Source of the DNA: Hydractinia symbiolongicarpus
Taxonomy: Eukaryota > Cnidaria > Hydrozoa > Anthoathecata > Hydractiniidae
Assembly: GCF_029227915.1 (NCBI RefSeq)
Contig: NC_079884.1
Span: 5,582,001 to 5,646,000 of the forward strand
Reading direction: 5' to 3'
DNA length: 64,000 bases
A program made the position numbers and the translations under genes. How positions within the stretch are numbered: the first letter of the stretch is position 1; the number at the start of each line of letters is the position of its first letter. Under the pieces are notes generated by a model that ran no database searches, had not been told where the DNA came from, and saw only the letters and a list, made by a program, of their open reading frames with translations. Positions 1 to 12,086 of the stretch are shown in pieces.

Positions 1-203
1 TTTCGTTTGCCGGCTATTAAACTTCTTTTATTCAGCGTCTCATCAAAAATGAGAACATTTTTGAAAACTACAAGTCTCATGCGTTTTAGTGGTGAAAAAA
101 TAAATTAAAAAATCGTTCGGGAAATGAGTTTACTCCCTGGGTACTATCTTTGTATACTTTTGACTATACGGGCCAAGCCCGGGATTTACGGGAAATCTCG
201 TGT
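1..203 (+). repeat. Reference monomer (first complete unit in the chosen register)
   Basis: This unit sets the register used here (position 1 = TTTCGTTTGCCGGC). About 163-203 plus 1-22 is GC-rich (CGGG motifs, GCCGGC); about 23-162 is AT-rich. In order: GCCGGC near 9-14; a variable block at 22-35 (CTTCTTTTATTCAG or CCTCTTTCATTAAG type); a conserved CGTCTCATC; a dyad at 43-64; ACAAGTCTCATGCG; a variable run such as GAAAAAATAA; a variable CGTTCGGGAA site; GAGTTTACTC; CCCTGGG or ACAGGG; GTATAC followed by TTTTGAC or ATTCGAC; then the CGGG cluster. My count on a type-A consensus gives about 77 G+C (38 %) and 13 CpG. Confidence 0.9.
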
Positions 204-448
204 TTTCGTTTGCCGGCGATTAAACCTCTTTCATTAAGCGTCTCATCAAAAATGAAAACATTTTTAAAAACTAAAAGTCTCATGGGCTTTAGTGGTGAAA
301 TAATAATTTAAAAAATCGTTCGGGAAATGAGTTTACAGCCCGGGTACTTTCTTTGTATACTTTTGACTATACGGGCCGAGTCCGGGATTTACGGGAAATC
401 GCAGGTTTTCGTTTGCCGGCTATTAAACTTCTTTTATTCAGCGTCTCA

Positions 449-470
449 TCAAAAATGAAAACATTTTTGA
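449..470. other. Dyad in each monomer: 9-bp arms with AAAA loop
   Basis: TCAAAAATG at 449-457 and CATTTTTGA at 462-470 are perfect reverse complements separated by AAAA. The element recurs in nearly all monomers. Where the unit reads CATTTTTAAAA instead of CATTTTTGAAA, the stem shortens to 7 bp. It could form a small cruciform or a symmetric protein site. Short dyads are known from several centromeric satellites; function here is inference. Confidence 0.8.
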
Positions 471-2500
471 AAACTACAAGTCTCATGCGTTTTAGTGGTG
501 AAAAAATAAATTAAAAAATCGTTCGGGAAATGAGTTTACTCCCTGGGTACTATCTTTGTATACTTTTGACTATACGGGCCAAGCCCGAGATTTACGGGAA
601 ATCTCGGGTTTTCGTTTGCCGGCGATTAAACCTCTTTCATTAAGCGTCTCATCAAAAATGAAAACATTTTTGAAAACTGCAAGTCTCATGCGTTTTAGTG
701 GTGAAAAGATAATTGAAAAAATCGTTCGGGAAATGAGTTTACTCCCTGGGTACTTTCTTTGTATACTTTTGACTATACGGGCCGAGTTCGGGATTTACGG
801 GAAGTCGCGGATTTTCGTTTGCCGGCAAATAAACTTTTTTTATTCAGCGTCTCATCAAAAATGAAAACATTTTTAAAAACTACAAGTCTCATGGGCTTTA
901 GTGGTGAAATAATAATTTAAGAAATCGTTCGGGAAATGAGTTTACACCCCAGGTACTTTCTTTGTATACTTTTGACTATACGGGCCGAGTCCGGGATTTA
1001 CGGGAAATCGCAGGTTTTCGTTTGCCGGCTATTAAACTTCTTTTATTCAGCGTCTCATCAAAAATGAAAACATTTTTGAAAACTACAAGTCTCATGCGTT
1101 TTAGTGGTGAAAAAATAAATTAAAAAATCGTTCGGGAAATGAGTTTACTCCCTGGGTACTATCTTTGTATACTTTTGACTATACGGGCCAAGCCCGGGAT
1201 TTACGGGAAATCTCGGGTTTTCGTTTGCCGGCGATTAAACCTCTTTCATTAAGCGTTTCATCAAAAATGAAAACATTTCTGAAAACTACAAGTCTCATGC
1301 GTTTTAGTGGTGAAAAAATGACTTAAAAAATCGTTCCGGAAATGAGCTTACTCCCTGGGTACTTTCTTTGTATACTTTTGACTATACGGGCCGAGTCCGG
1401 GATTTACGGGAAATCGCGGGTTTTTGTTTGCCGGCGATTAAACAACTTTCATTAAACGTCTCATCAAAAATGAAAACATTTCTGAAAACTACAAGTCTCA
1501 TGCGTTTTAGTGGAGAAAATTAATTTAAAAAAATCGTTCGGGAAATGAGTTTACTCCCTGGGTACTTTCTTTGTATACTTTTGACTATACGGGCCGAGTT
1601 CGGGATTAACGGGAAGTCGCGGATTTTCGTTTGCCGGCAATTAAACTTCTTTTATTCAGCGTCTCATCAAAAATGAAAACATTTTTAAAAAATACAAGTC
1701 TCATTGGCTTTAGTGGTGAAATAATAACTTAAAAAATCGTTCGGGAAATGAGTTTACACCCCGGGTACTTTCTTTGTATACTTTTGACTATACGGGCCGA
1801 GTCCGGGATTTACGGGAAATCGCAGGTTTTCGTTTGCCGGCTATTAAACTTCTTTTATTCAGCGTCTCATCAAAAATGAAAACATTTTTGAAAACTACAA
1901 GTCTCATGCGTTTTAGTGGTGAAAAAATAAATTAAAAAATCGTTCGGGAAATGAGTTTACTCCCTGGGTACTATCTTTGTATACTTTTGACTATACGGGC
2001 CAAGCCCGGGATTTACGGGAAATCTCGGGTTTTCGTTTGCCGGCGATTAAACCTCTTTCATTAAGCGTCTCATCAAAAATGAAAACATTTTTGAAAACTA
2101 CAAGTCTCATGCGTTTTAGTGTTGAAAAAATAAATTAAAAAATCGTTCCGCAAATGAGTTTACTCACAGGGTACTTTCTTTGTATACATTCGACTATACG
2201 GGCCAAGACCGGGATTTACGGGAAATCGCGGGTTTTCGTTTGCCAGCGATTAAACCTGTTTCATTAAGCGTCTCATTAAAAATGAAAACATTTTTGAAAA
2301 CTGCAAGTCTCATGCGTTTTAGTGGTGAAAAGATAATTGAAAAAATCGTTTCGGAAATGAGTTTACTCACAGGGTACTTTCTTTGTACACATTCGACTAT
2401 ACGGGCCAAGCCTGGGATTTACGGGAAATCGCGGGTTTTTGTTTGCCGGCGATTAAACAACTTTCATTAAACGTCTCATCAAAAATGAAAACATTTCTGA

Positions 2501-4930
2501 AAACTACAAGTCTTATGCGTTTTAGTGGAGAAAATTAATTTAAAAAATCGTTCGGGAAATGAGTTTACTCCCTGGGTACTTTCTTTGTATACTTTTGACT
2601 ATACGGGCCGAGTTCGGGATTTACGGGAAGTCGCGGATTTTCGTTTGCCGGCAATTAAACTTCTTTTATTCAGCGTCTCATCAAAAATGAAAACATTTTT
2701 AAAAACTACAAGTCTCATGGGCTTTAGTGGTGAAATAATAATTTAAAAAATCCTTCGGGAAATGAGTTTACACCCCGGGTACTTTCTTTGTATACTTTTG
2801 ACTATACGGGCCGAGTCCGGGATTTATGGGAAATCGCAGGTTTTCGTTTGCCGGCTATTAAACTTCTTTTATTCAGCGTCTCATCAAAAATGAAAACATT
2901 TTTGAAAACTACAAGTCTCATGCGTTTTAGTGGTGAAAAAATAAATTAAAAAATCGTTCGGGAAATGAGTTTACTCCGTGGGTACTATCTTTGTATACTT
3001 TTGACTATACGGGCCAAGCCCGGGATTTACAAGAAATCTCGGGTTTTCGTTTGCCGGCGATTAAACCTCTTTCATTAAGCGTCTCATCAAAAATGAAAAC
3101 ATTTCTGAAAACTACAAGTCTTATGCGTTTTAGTGGTGAAAAAATAACTTAAAAAATCGTTCCGGAAATGAGTTTACTCCCTGGGTACTTTCTTTGTATA
3201 CTTTTGACTATACGAGCCGAGTCCGGGATTTACGGCAAATCGCGGGTTTTTGTTTGCCGGCGATTAAACAACTTTCATTAAACGTCTCATCAAAAATGAA
3301 AACATTTCTGAAAACTACAAGTCTCATGCGTTTTAGTGGAGAAAATTAATTTAAAAAATCGTTCGGGAAATGAGTTTACTCCCTGGGTACTTTCTTTGTA
3401 TACTTTTGACTATACGGGCCGAGTTCGGGATTTACGGGAAGTCGCAGATTTTCGTTTGCCGGCAATTAAACTTCTTTTATTCAGCGTCTCATCAAAAATG
3501 AAAACATTTTTAAAAACTACAAGTCTCATGGGCTTTAGTGGTGAAATAATAATTTAAAAAATCGTTCGGGAAATGAGTTTACTCCTGGGTACTTTCTTTG
3601 TATACTTTTGACTATACGGGCCGAGTTCGGGATTTACGGGAAGTCGCGGATTTTCGTTTGCCGGCAATTAAACTTCTTTTATTCAGCGTCTCATCAAAAA
3701 TGAAAACATTTTTAAAAACTACAAGTCTTATGCGTTTTAGTGGAGAAAATTAATTTAAAAAATCGTTCGGGAAATGAGTTTACTCCCTGGGTACTTTCTT
3801 TGTATACTTTTGACTATACGGGCCGAGTTCGGGATTTACGGGAAGTCGCGGATTTTCGTTTGCCGGCAATTAAACTTCTTTTATTCAGCGTCTCATCAAA
3901 AATGAAAACATTTTTAAAAACTACAAGTCTCATGGGCTTTAGTGGTGAAATAATAATTTAAAAAATCCTTCGGGAAATGAGTTTACACCCCGGGTACTTT
4001 CTTTGTATACTTTTGACTATACGGGCCGAGTCCGGGATTTATGGGAAATCGCAGGTTTTCGTTTGCCGGCTATTAAACTTCTTTTATTCAGCGTCTCATC
4101 AAAAATGAAAACATTTTTGAAAACTACAAGTCTCATGCGTTTTAGTGGTGAAAAAATAAATTAAAAAATCGTTCGGGAAATGAGTTTACTCCGTGGGTAC
4201 TATCTTTGTATACTTTTGACTATACGGGCCAAGCCCGGGATTTACAAGAAATCTCGGGTTTTCGTTTGCCGGCGATTAAACCTCTTTCATTAAGCGTCTC
4301 ATCAAAAATGAAAACATTTCTGAAAACTACAAGTCTTATGCGTTTTAGTGGTGAAAAAATAACTTAAAAAATCGTTCCGGAAATGAGTTTACTCCCTGGG
4401 TACTTTCTTTGTATACTTTTGACTATACGAGCCGAGTCCGGGATTTACGGCAAATCGCGGGTTTTTGTTTGCCGGCGATTAAACAACTTTCATTAAACGT
4501 CTCATCAAAAATGAAAACATTTCTGAAAACTACAAGTCTCATGCGTTTTAGTGGAGAAAATTAATTTAAAAAATCGTTCGGGAAATGAGTTTACTCCCTG
4601 GGTACTTTCTTTGTATACTTTTGACTATACGGGCCGAGTTCGGGATTTACGGGAAGTCGCAGATTTTCGTTTGCCGGCAATTAAACTTCTTTTATTCAGC
4701 GTCTCATCAAAAATGAAAACATTTTTAAAAACTACAAGTCTCATGGGCTTTAGTGGTGAAATAATAATTTAAAAAATCGTTCGGGAAATGAGTTTACTCC
4801 TGGGTACTTTCTTTGTATACTTTTGACTATACGGGCCGAGTTCGGGATTTACGGGAAGTCGCGGATTTTCGTTTGCCGGCAATTAAACTTCTTTTATTCA
4901 GCGTCTCATCAAAAATGAAAACATTTTTAA
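2501..4930 (+). repeat. Tandem duplication of a 6-monomer unit (1215 bp x 2)
   Basis: Copy 1 is about 2501-3715 and copy 2 about 3716-4930. Shared landmarks at offset 1215 include the GTGGAGAAAATTAATTT stretch (2529/3744 and 3340/4555) and the one-base-short ACTCCTGGG (about 3581/4796). Identity appears close to complete. The copies diverge right after ACAAGTCT (TATGCG versus CATGGG), so the exchange lies in or near AAAACTACAAG. Confidence 0.85.
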
Positions 4931-7671
4931 AAACTACAAGTCTCATGGGCTTTAGTGGTGAAATAATAATTTAAAAAATCGTTCGGGAAATGAGTTTACA
5001 CCCCGGGTACTTTCTTTGTATACTTTTGACTATACGGGCCGAGTCCGGGATTTACGGGAAATCTCGTGTTTTCGTTTGCCGGCTATTAAACTTCTTTTAT
5101 TCAGCGTCTCATCAAAAATGAGAACATTTTTGAAAACTACAAGTCTCATGCGTTTTAGTGGTGAAAAAATAAATTAAAAAATCGTTCGGGAAATGAGTTT
5201 ACTCCCTGGGTACTATCTTTGTATACTTTTGACTATACGGGCCAAGCCCGGGATTTACGGGAAATCTCGTGTTTTCGTTTGCCGGCGATTAAACCTCTTT
5301 CATTAAGCGTCTCATCAAAAATGAAAACATTTCTGGAAACTACAAGTCTCATGCGTTTTAGTGGTGAAAAAATAACTTAAAAAATCGTTCCGGAAATGAG
5401 TTTACTCCCTGGGTACTTTCTTTGTATACTTTTGACTATACGGGCCGAGTCCGGGATTTACGGGAAATCGCGGGTTTTTGTTTGCCGGCGATTAAACAAC
5501 TTTCATTAAACGTCTCATCAAAAATGAAAACATTTCTGAAAACTACAAGTCTCATGCGTTTTAGTGGAGAAAATTAATTTAAAAAATCGTTCGGCAAATG
5601 AGTTTACTCCCTGGGTACTTTCTTTGTATACTTTTGACTATACGGGCCGAGTTCGGGATTTACGGGAAGTCGCGGATTTTCGTTTGCCGGCAATTAAACT
5701 TCTTTTATTCAGCGTCTCATCAAAAATGAAAACATTTTTAAAAACTACAAGTCTCATGGGCTTTATGGTGAAATAATAATTTAAAAAATCGTTCGGGAAA
5801 TGAGTTTACACCCCGGGTACTTTCTTTGTATACTTTTGACTATACGGGCCGAGTCCGGGATTTACGGGAAATCGCAGGTTTTCGTTTGCCAGCTATTAAA
5901 ATTCTTTTATTCAGCGTCTCATCAAAAATGAAAACATTTTTGAAAACTAAAAGTCTCATGCGTTTTAGTGGTGAAAAAGTAAATTAAAAAATCGTTCGGG
6001 AAATGAGTTTACTCCCTGGGTACTATCTTTGTATACTTTTGACTATACGGGCCAAGCCCGGGATTTACGGGAAATCTCGGGTTTTCGTTTGCCGGCGATT
6101 AAACCTCTTTCATTAAGCGTCTCATCAAAAATGAAAACATTTCTGAAAACTACAAGTCTCATGCGTTTTAGTGGTGAAAAAATAACTTAAAAAATCGTTC
6201 CGGAAATGAGTTTACTCCCTGGGTACTTTGTTTGTATACTTTTGACTATACGGGCCGAGTCCGGGATTTACGGGAAATCGCGGGTTTTCGTTTGCCGGCG
6301 ATTAAACTTCTTTTATTCAGCGTCTTATCAAAAATGAAAACATTTTTATAAACTACAAGTCTCATGGGCTTTAGTGGTGAAATAATAATTCAAATAATCG
6401 TTTGGGAAATTAGTTTACTCACAGGGTACTTTCTTTGTATACATTCGACTATACGGGCCAAGCCCGGGATTTACGGGAAATCGCGGGTTTTCGTTTGCCG
6501 GCGATTAAACCACTTCCATTAAGCGTCTCATCAAAAATGATAACATTTCTGAAAACTACAAGTCTCATGCATTTTAGTGGTGAAAAAATAATTTAAAAAT
6601 TCGTTCGGGAAATGAGTTTACTCACAGGGTACTTTCTTTGTATACTTTTGATTATACGGACCTAGTCCGGGGTTTACGGGAAATGGCGGGTTTTCGTTTG
6701 CCGGCGATTAAACTTCTTTTATTCAGCGTCTCACCAAAAATGAAAACATTTTTGAAAACTACAAGTCTTATGCGTTTTAGTGGTGAAAAGATAATTTAAA
6801 AAATGGTTTTTGAAATGAGTTTACTCACAGGGTACTTTCTTTGTATACATTCGACTAAACCGACCAAGCCCGGGATTTACGTGAAATCGCGGGTTTTCGT
6901 TTGCCGGCGATTAAACCACTTTCATTAAGCGTCTCATCAAAAATGAAAACATTTCTAAAAACTACAAGTCTCATGCCTTTTAGTGCTGAAAAAATAATTT
7001 AAAAAATCGTTCGGGAAATGAGTTTACTCCCTGGGTACTTTCTTTGTATATTTTGACTATGCGGGCCGAGTCCGGGGTTTACGGGAAATGGCGGGTTTTC
7101 GTTTGCCGGTGATTAAACGTCTTTTATTCAGCGTCTCATCAAAAATGAAAACATTTTTAAAAACTACAAGTGTCATTCGTTTTAGCGCTGAAAAAATAAT
7201 TTAAAAAGTCGTTCGGGAAATGAGTTTACTCCCTGGGTACTTTCTTTGTATACTTTTGATTATACGGACCTAGTCCGGGGTTTACGGGAAATTTGGGGGT
7301 TTTCGTTTGCCGCCGATTAAACTTCTTTTATTCAGCGTCTCATCAAAAATGAAAACATTTTTGAAAACTACAAGTCTTATGTGTTTTAATGGTGAAAAGA
7401 TAATTTAAAAAATGGTTTTGGAAATGAGTTTACTCACAGGGTACTTTCTTTGTATACATTCGACTATACCAGCCAAGCCCGGGATTTACGGGAAATCGCG
7501 GGTTTTCGTTTGCCGGCGATTAAACCACTTTCATTAAACGTCTCATCAAAAATGAAAACATTTCTGAAAACTACAAGTCTCATGCGTTTTAGTGGTGAAA
7601 AAATAACTTAAAAAATCGTTCCGGAAATGAGTTTACTCCCTGGGTACTTTCTTTGTATACTTTTGACTATA

Positions 7672-7705
7672 CGGGCCGAGTCCGGGATTTACGGGAAATC
7701 GCGGG
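7672..7705 (+). other. Four CGGG motifs at helical spacing; relaxed G-quadruplex pattern
   Basis: CGGG begins at 7672, 7683, 7692 and 7702, giving steps of 11, 9 and 10 bp, so all four fall on about the same face of the helix. The four GGG runs with loops of 8, 6 and 7 also meet a relaxed G-quadruplex pattern; the 8-base loop exceeds the strict 1-7 rule. The cluster recurs in many monomers. Common variants lose the fourth motif (CGCAGG) or change the third (TTAGGG, TTTGGG). Confidence 0.7.
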
Positions 7706-8139
7706 TTTTCGTTTGCCGGCGATTAAACTTCTTTTATTCAGCGTCTCATCAAAAATGAAAACATTTTTAAAAACTACAAGTCTCATGGGCTTTAGTGGTG
7801 AAATAATAATTTAAAAAATCGTTCGGGAAATGAGTTTACACCCCGGGTACTTTCTTTGTATACTTTTGACTATATGGGCCGAGTCCGGGATTTATGGGAA
7901 ATCTCAGGTTTTCGTTTGCCGGCTATTAAACTTCTTTTATTCAGCGTCTCATCAAAAATGAAAACATTTTTAAAAACTACAAGTCTCATGGGCTCTAGTG
8001 GTGAAATAATAATTCAAAAAATCGTTCGGGAAATGAGTTTACACCCCGGGTACTTTCTTTGTATACTTTTGACTATACGGGCCGAGTCCGGGATTTACGG
8101 GAAATAGCAGGTTTTCGTTTGGCAGCTATTAAACTTCTT

Positions 8140-10895
8140 TTATTCAGCGTCTCATTAAAAATGAAAACATTTTTGAAAACTAAAAGTCTCATGCGTTTTA
8201 GTGGTGAAAAAATAAATTAAAAAATCGTTCGGGAAATGAGTTTACTCCCTGGGTACTATCTTTGTATACTTTTGACTATACGGGCCAAGCCCGGGATTTA
8301 CGGGAAATCTCGGGTTTTCGTTTGCCGGCGATTAAACCTCTTTCATTAAGCGTCTCATCAAAAATGAAAACATTTCTGAAAACTACAAGTCTCATGCGTT
8401 TTAGTGGTGAAAAAATAACTTAAAAAATCGTTCCGGAAATGAGTTTACTCCCTGGGTACTTTCTTTGTATACTTTTGACTGTACGGGCCGAGTCCGAGAT
8501 TTATGGGAAATCGCAGGTTTTCGTTTGCCGGCTATTAAACTTCTTTTATTCAGCGTCTTATCAAAAATGAAAACATTTTTAAAAACTACAAGTCTCATGG
8601 GCTTTAGTGGTGAAATAATAATTCAAATAATCGTTTGGGAAATTAGTTTACTCACAGGGTACTTTCTTTATATACATTCGACTATACGGGCCAAGCCCGG
8701 GATTTACGGGAAATCGCGGGTTTTCGTTTGCCGTCGATTAAACCTGTTTCATTAAGCGTCTCATCAAAAATGAAAACATTTTTGAAAACTGCAAGTCTCA
8801 TGCGTATTAGTGGTGAAAAGATAATTGAAAAAATCGTTTCGGAAATGAGTTTACTCACAGGGTACTTTCTTTGTATACATTCGACTATACGGGCCAAGCC
8901 CGGGATTTACGGGAAATCGCGGGTTTTTGTTTGCTGGCGATTAAACAACTTTCATTAAACGTCTCATCAAAAATGAAAACATTTCTAAAAACTACAAGTC
9001 TCATGCGTTTTAGTGGTGAAAATTAATTTAAAAAATCGTTCGGGAAATGAGTTTACTCCCTGGGTACTTTCTTTGTATACTTTTGACTATACGGGCCGAG
9101 TCCAGGATTTACGGGAAATCGTGGGTTTTCGTTTGCCGGCGATTAAACTTACTTTATTCACCGTCTCATCAAAAATGAAAACATTTTTAAAAACTACAAG
9201 TCTCATGCGTTTTAGTGCTGAAAAAATAATTTAAAAAATCGTTCGGGAAATGAGTTTACTCCCTGGGTACTTTCTTTGTACATTTTGACTATGCGGGCCG
9301 AGTCCGGGGTTTACGGGAAATGGCGGGTTTTCGTTTGCCGGTGATTAAACGTCTTTTATTCAGCGTCTCATCAAAAATGAAAACATTTTTAAAAACTACA
9401 AATCTCATGGGCTCTAGTGGTGAAATAATAATTCAAAAAATCGTTCGGGAAATGTGTTTACACCCCGGGTACTTTCTTTGTATACTTTTGACTATACGGG
9501 CCGAGTCCGGGATTTACGGGAAATCGCAGGTTTTCGTTTGGCAGCTATTAAACTTCTTTTATTCAGCGTCTCATCAAAAATGAAAACATTTTTGAAAACT
9601 AAAAGTCTCATGCGTTTTAGTGGTGAAAAAATAAATTAAAAAATCTTTCGGGAAATGAGTTTACTCCCTGGGTACTATCTTTGTATACTTTTGACTATAC
9701 GGGCCAAGCCCGGGATTTACGGGAAATCTCGGGTTTTCGTTTGCCGGCGATTAAACCTCTTTCATTAAGCGTCTCATCAAAAATGAAAACATTTCTGAAA
9801 ACTACAAGTCTCATGCGTTTTAGTGGTGAAAAAATAACTTAAAAAATCGTTCCGGAAATGAGTTTACTCCCTGGGTACTTTCTTTGTATACTTTTGACTA
9901 TACGGGCCGAGTCCGAGATTTATGGGAAATCGCAGGTTTTCGTTTGCCGGCTATTAAACTTCTTTTATTCAGCGTCTCATCAAATATGAAAACATTTTTG
10001 AAAACTAAAAGTCTCATGCGTTTTAGTGGTGAAAAAATAAATTAAAAAATCGTTCGGGAAATGAGTTTACTCCCTGGGTACTATCTTTGTAGACTTTTGA
10101 CTATACGGGCCAAGCCCGGGATTTACGGGAAATCTCGGGTTTTCGTTTGCCGGCGATTAAACCTCTTTCATTAAGCGTCTTATCAAAAATGAAAACATTT
10201 CTGAAAACTACAAGTCTCATGCGTTTTAGTGGTGAAAAAATAACTTAAAAAATCGTTCCGGAAATGAGTTTACTCCCTGGGTACTTTCTTTGTATACTTT
10301 TGACTATACGGGCCGAGTCCGGGATTTACGGGAAATCGCGGGTTTTCGTTTGCCGGCGATTAAACTTCTTTTATTCAGCGTCTTATCAAAAATGAAAACA
10401 TTTTTAAAAACTACAAGTCTCATGGGCTTTAGTGGTGAAATAATAATTCAAATAATCGTTTGGGAAATTAGTTTACTCACAGGGTACTTTCTTTGTATAC
10501 ATTCGACTATACGGGCCAAGCCCGGGATTTACGGGAAATCGCGGGTTTTCGTTTGCCGTCGATTAAACCTGTTTCATTAAGCGTCTCATCAAAAATGAAA
10601 ACATTTTTGAAAACTGCAAGTCTCATGCGTATTAGTGGTGAAAAGATAATTGAAAAAATCGTTTCGGAAATGAGTTTACTCACAGGGTACTTTCTTTGTA
10701 TACATTCGACTATACGGGCCAAGCCCGGGATTTACGGGAAATCGCGGGTTTTTGTTTGCTGGCGATTAAACAACTTTCATTAAACGTCTCATCAAAAATG
10801 AAAACATTTCTGAAAACTACAAGTCTCATGCGTTTTAGTGGTGAAAATTAATTTAAAAAATCGTTCGGGAAATGAGTTTACTCCCTGGGTACTTT
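8140..10895 (+). repeat. Pair of duplicated blocks at 1825-bp offset (9-monomer step)
   Basis: About 8140-9070 matches about 9965-10895. Shared rare states include TTTGCCGTCG and GCGTATTAGTGG (8815/10640 area). A short internal stretch near 8480-8530 differs (GAGTCCGAGATTTATGG versus GAGTCCGGGATTTACGG), which suggests local conversion after duplication. The match ends where CTTTGTATACTTTTGAC at 9073 faces CTTTCTATACTTTTAAC at 10898. Confidence 0.65.
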
Positions 10896-12086
10896 CTTTC
10901 TATACTTTTAACTATACGGGCCGAGTCCGGGATTTACGGGAAGTCGCGAGGTTTCGTTTGCCGGCAATTAAACTTCTTTTATTCAGCGTCTCATCAAAAA
11001 TGAAAACATTTTTAAAAACTACAAGTCTCATGGGCTTTAGTGGTGAAATAATAATTTAAAAAATCGTTCGGGAAATGAGTTTACACCCCGGGTACTTTCT
11101 TTGTATACTTTTGACTATACGGGCCGAGTCCGAGATTTATGGGAAATCGCAGGTTTTCGTTTGCCGGCTATTAAACTTCTTTTATTCAGCGTCTCATCAA
11201 AAATGAAAACATTTTTGAAAACTACAAGTCTCATGCGTTTTAGTGGTGAAAAAATAATTTAAAAAATCGTTCGAGAAATGAGTTTACTCCCTGGGTACTT
11301 TCTTTGTATACATTCGACTATACGGGCCAAGCCCGGGATTTACGGGAAATCGCGGGTTTTCGTTTGCCGGCGATTAAACCTGTTTCATTAAGCGTCTCAT
11401 CAAAAATGAAAACATTTTTGAAAACTGCAAGTCTCATGCGTTTTAGTGGTGAAAAGATAATTGAAAAAATCGTTTCGGAAATGAGTTTACTCACAGGGTA
11501 CTTTCTTTGTATACATTCGACTATACGGGCCAAGCCCGGGATTTACGGGAAATCGCGGGTTTTTGTTTGCTAGCGATTAAACAACTTTCATTAAACGTCT
11601 CATCAAAAATGAAAACATTTCTGAAAACTACAAGTCTCATGCGTTTTAGTGGTGAAAATTAATTTAAAAAATCGTTCGGGAAATGAGTTTACTCCCTGGG
11701 TACTTTCTTTCTATACTTTTAACTATACGGGCCGAGTCCGGGATTTACGGGAAGTCGCGGGTTTTCGTTTGCCGGCAATTAAACTTCTTTTATTCAGCGT
11801 CTCATCAAAAATGAAAACATTTTTAAAAACTACAAGTCTCATGGGCTTTAGTGGTGAAATAATAATTTAAAAAATCGTTCGGGAAATGAGTTTACACCCC
11901 GGGTACTTTCTTTGTATACTTTTGACTATACGGGCCGAGTCCGGGATTTATGGGAAATCGAGGTTTTCGTTTGCCGGCTATTAAACTTCTTTTATTCAGC
12001 GTCTCATCAAAAATGAAAACATTTTTTAAAACTACAAGTCTCATGCGTTTTAGTGGTGAAAAAATAATTTAAAAAATCGTTCGAGA

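Noticed and set aside
7672-7705. TTGACT followed by TATAC and CGGG repeats as a bacterial promoter or operator array
   Set aside because: TTGACT and TATAC are directly adjacent, without a 16-18 bp spacer, and recur in every monomer with no gene downstream.
1-10100. AATAAA-like motifs in GAAAAAATAAATTAAAA as polyadenylation signals
   Set aside because: They arise from the AT-rich part of one monomer variant, with no transcript or reading frame to end there.
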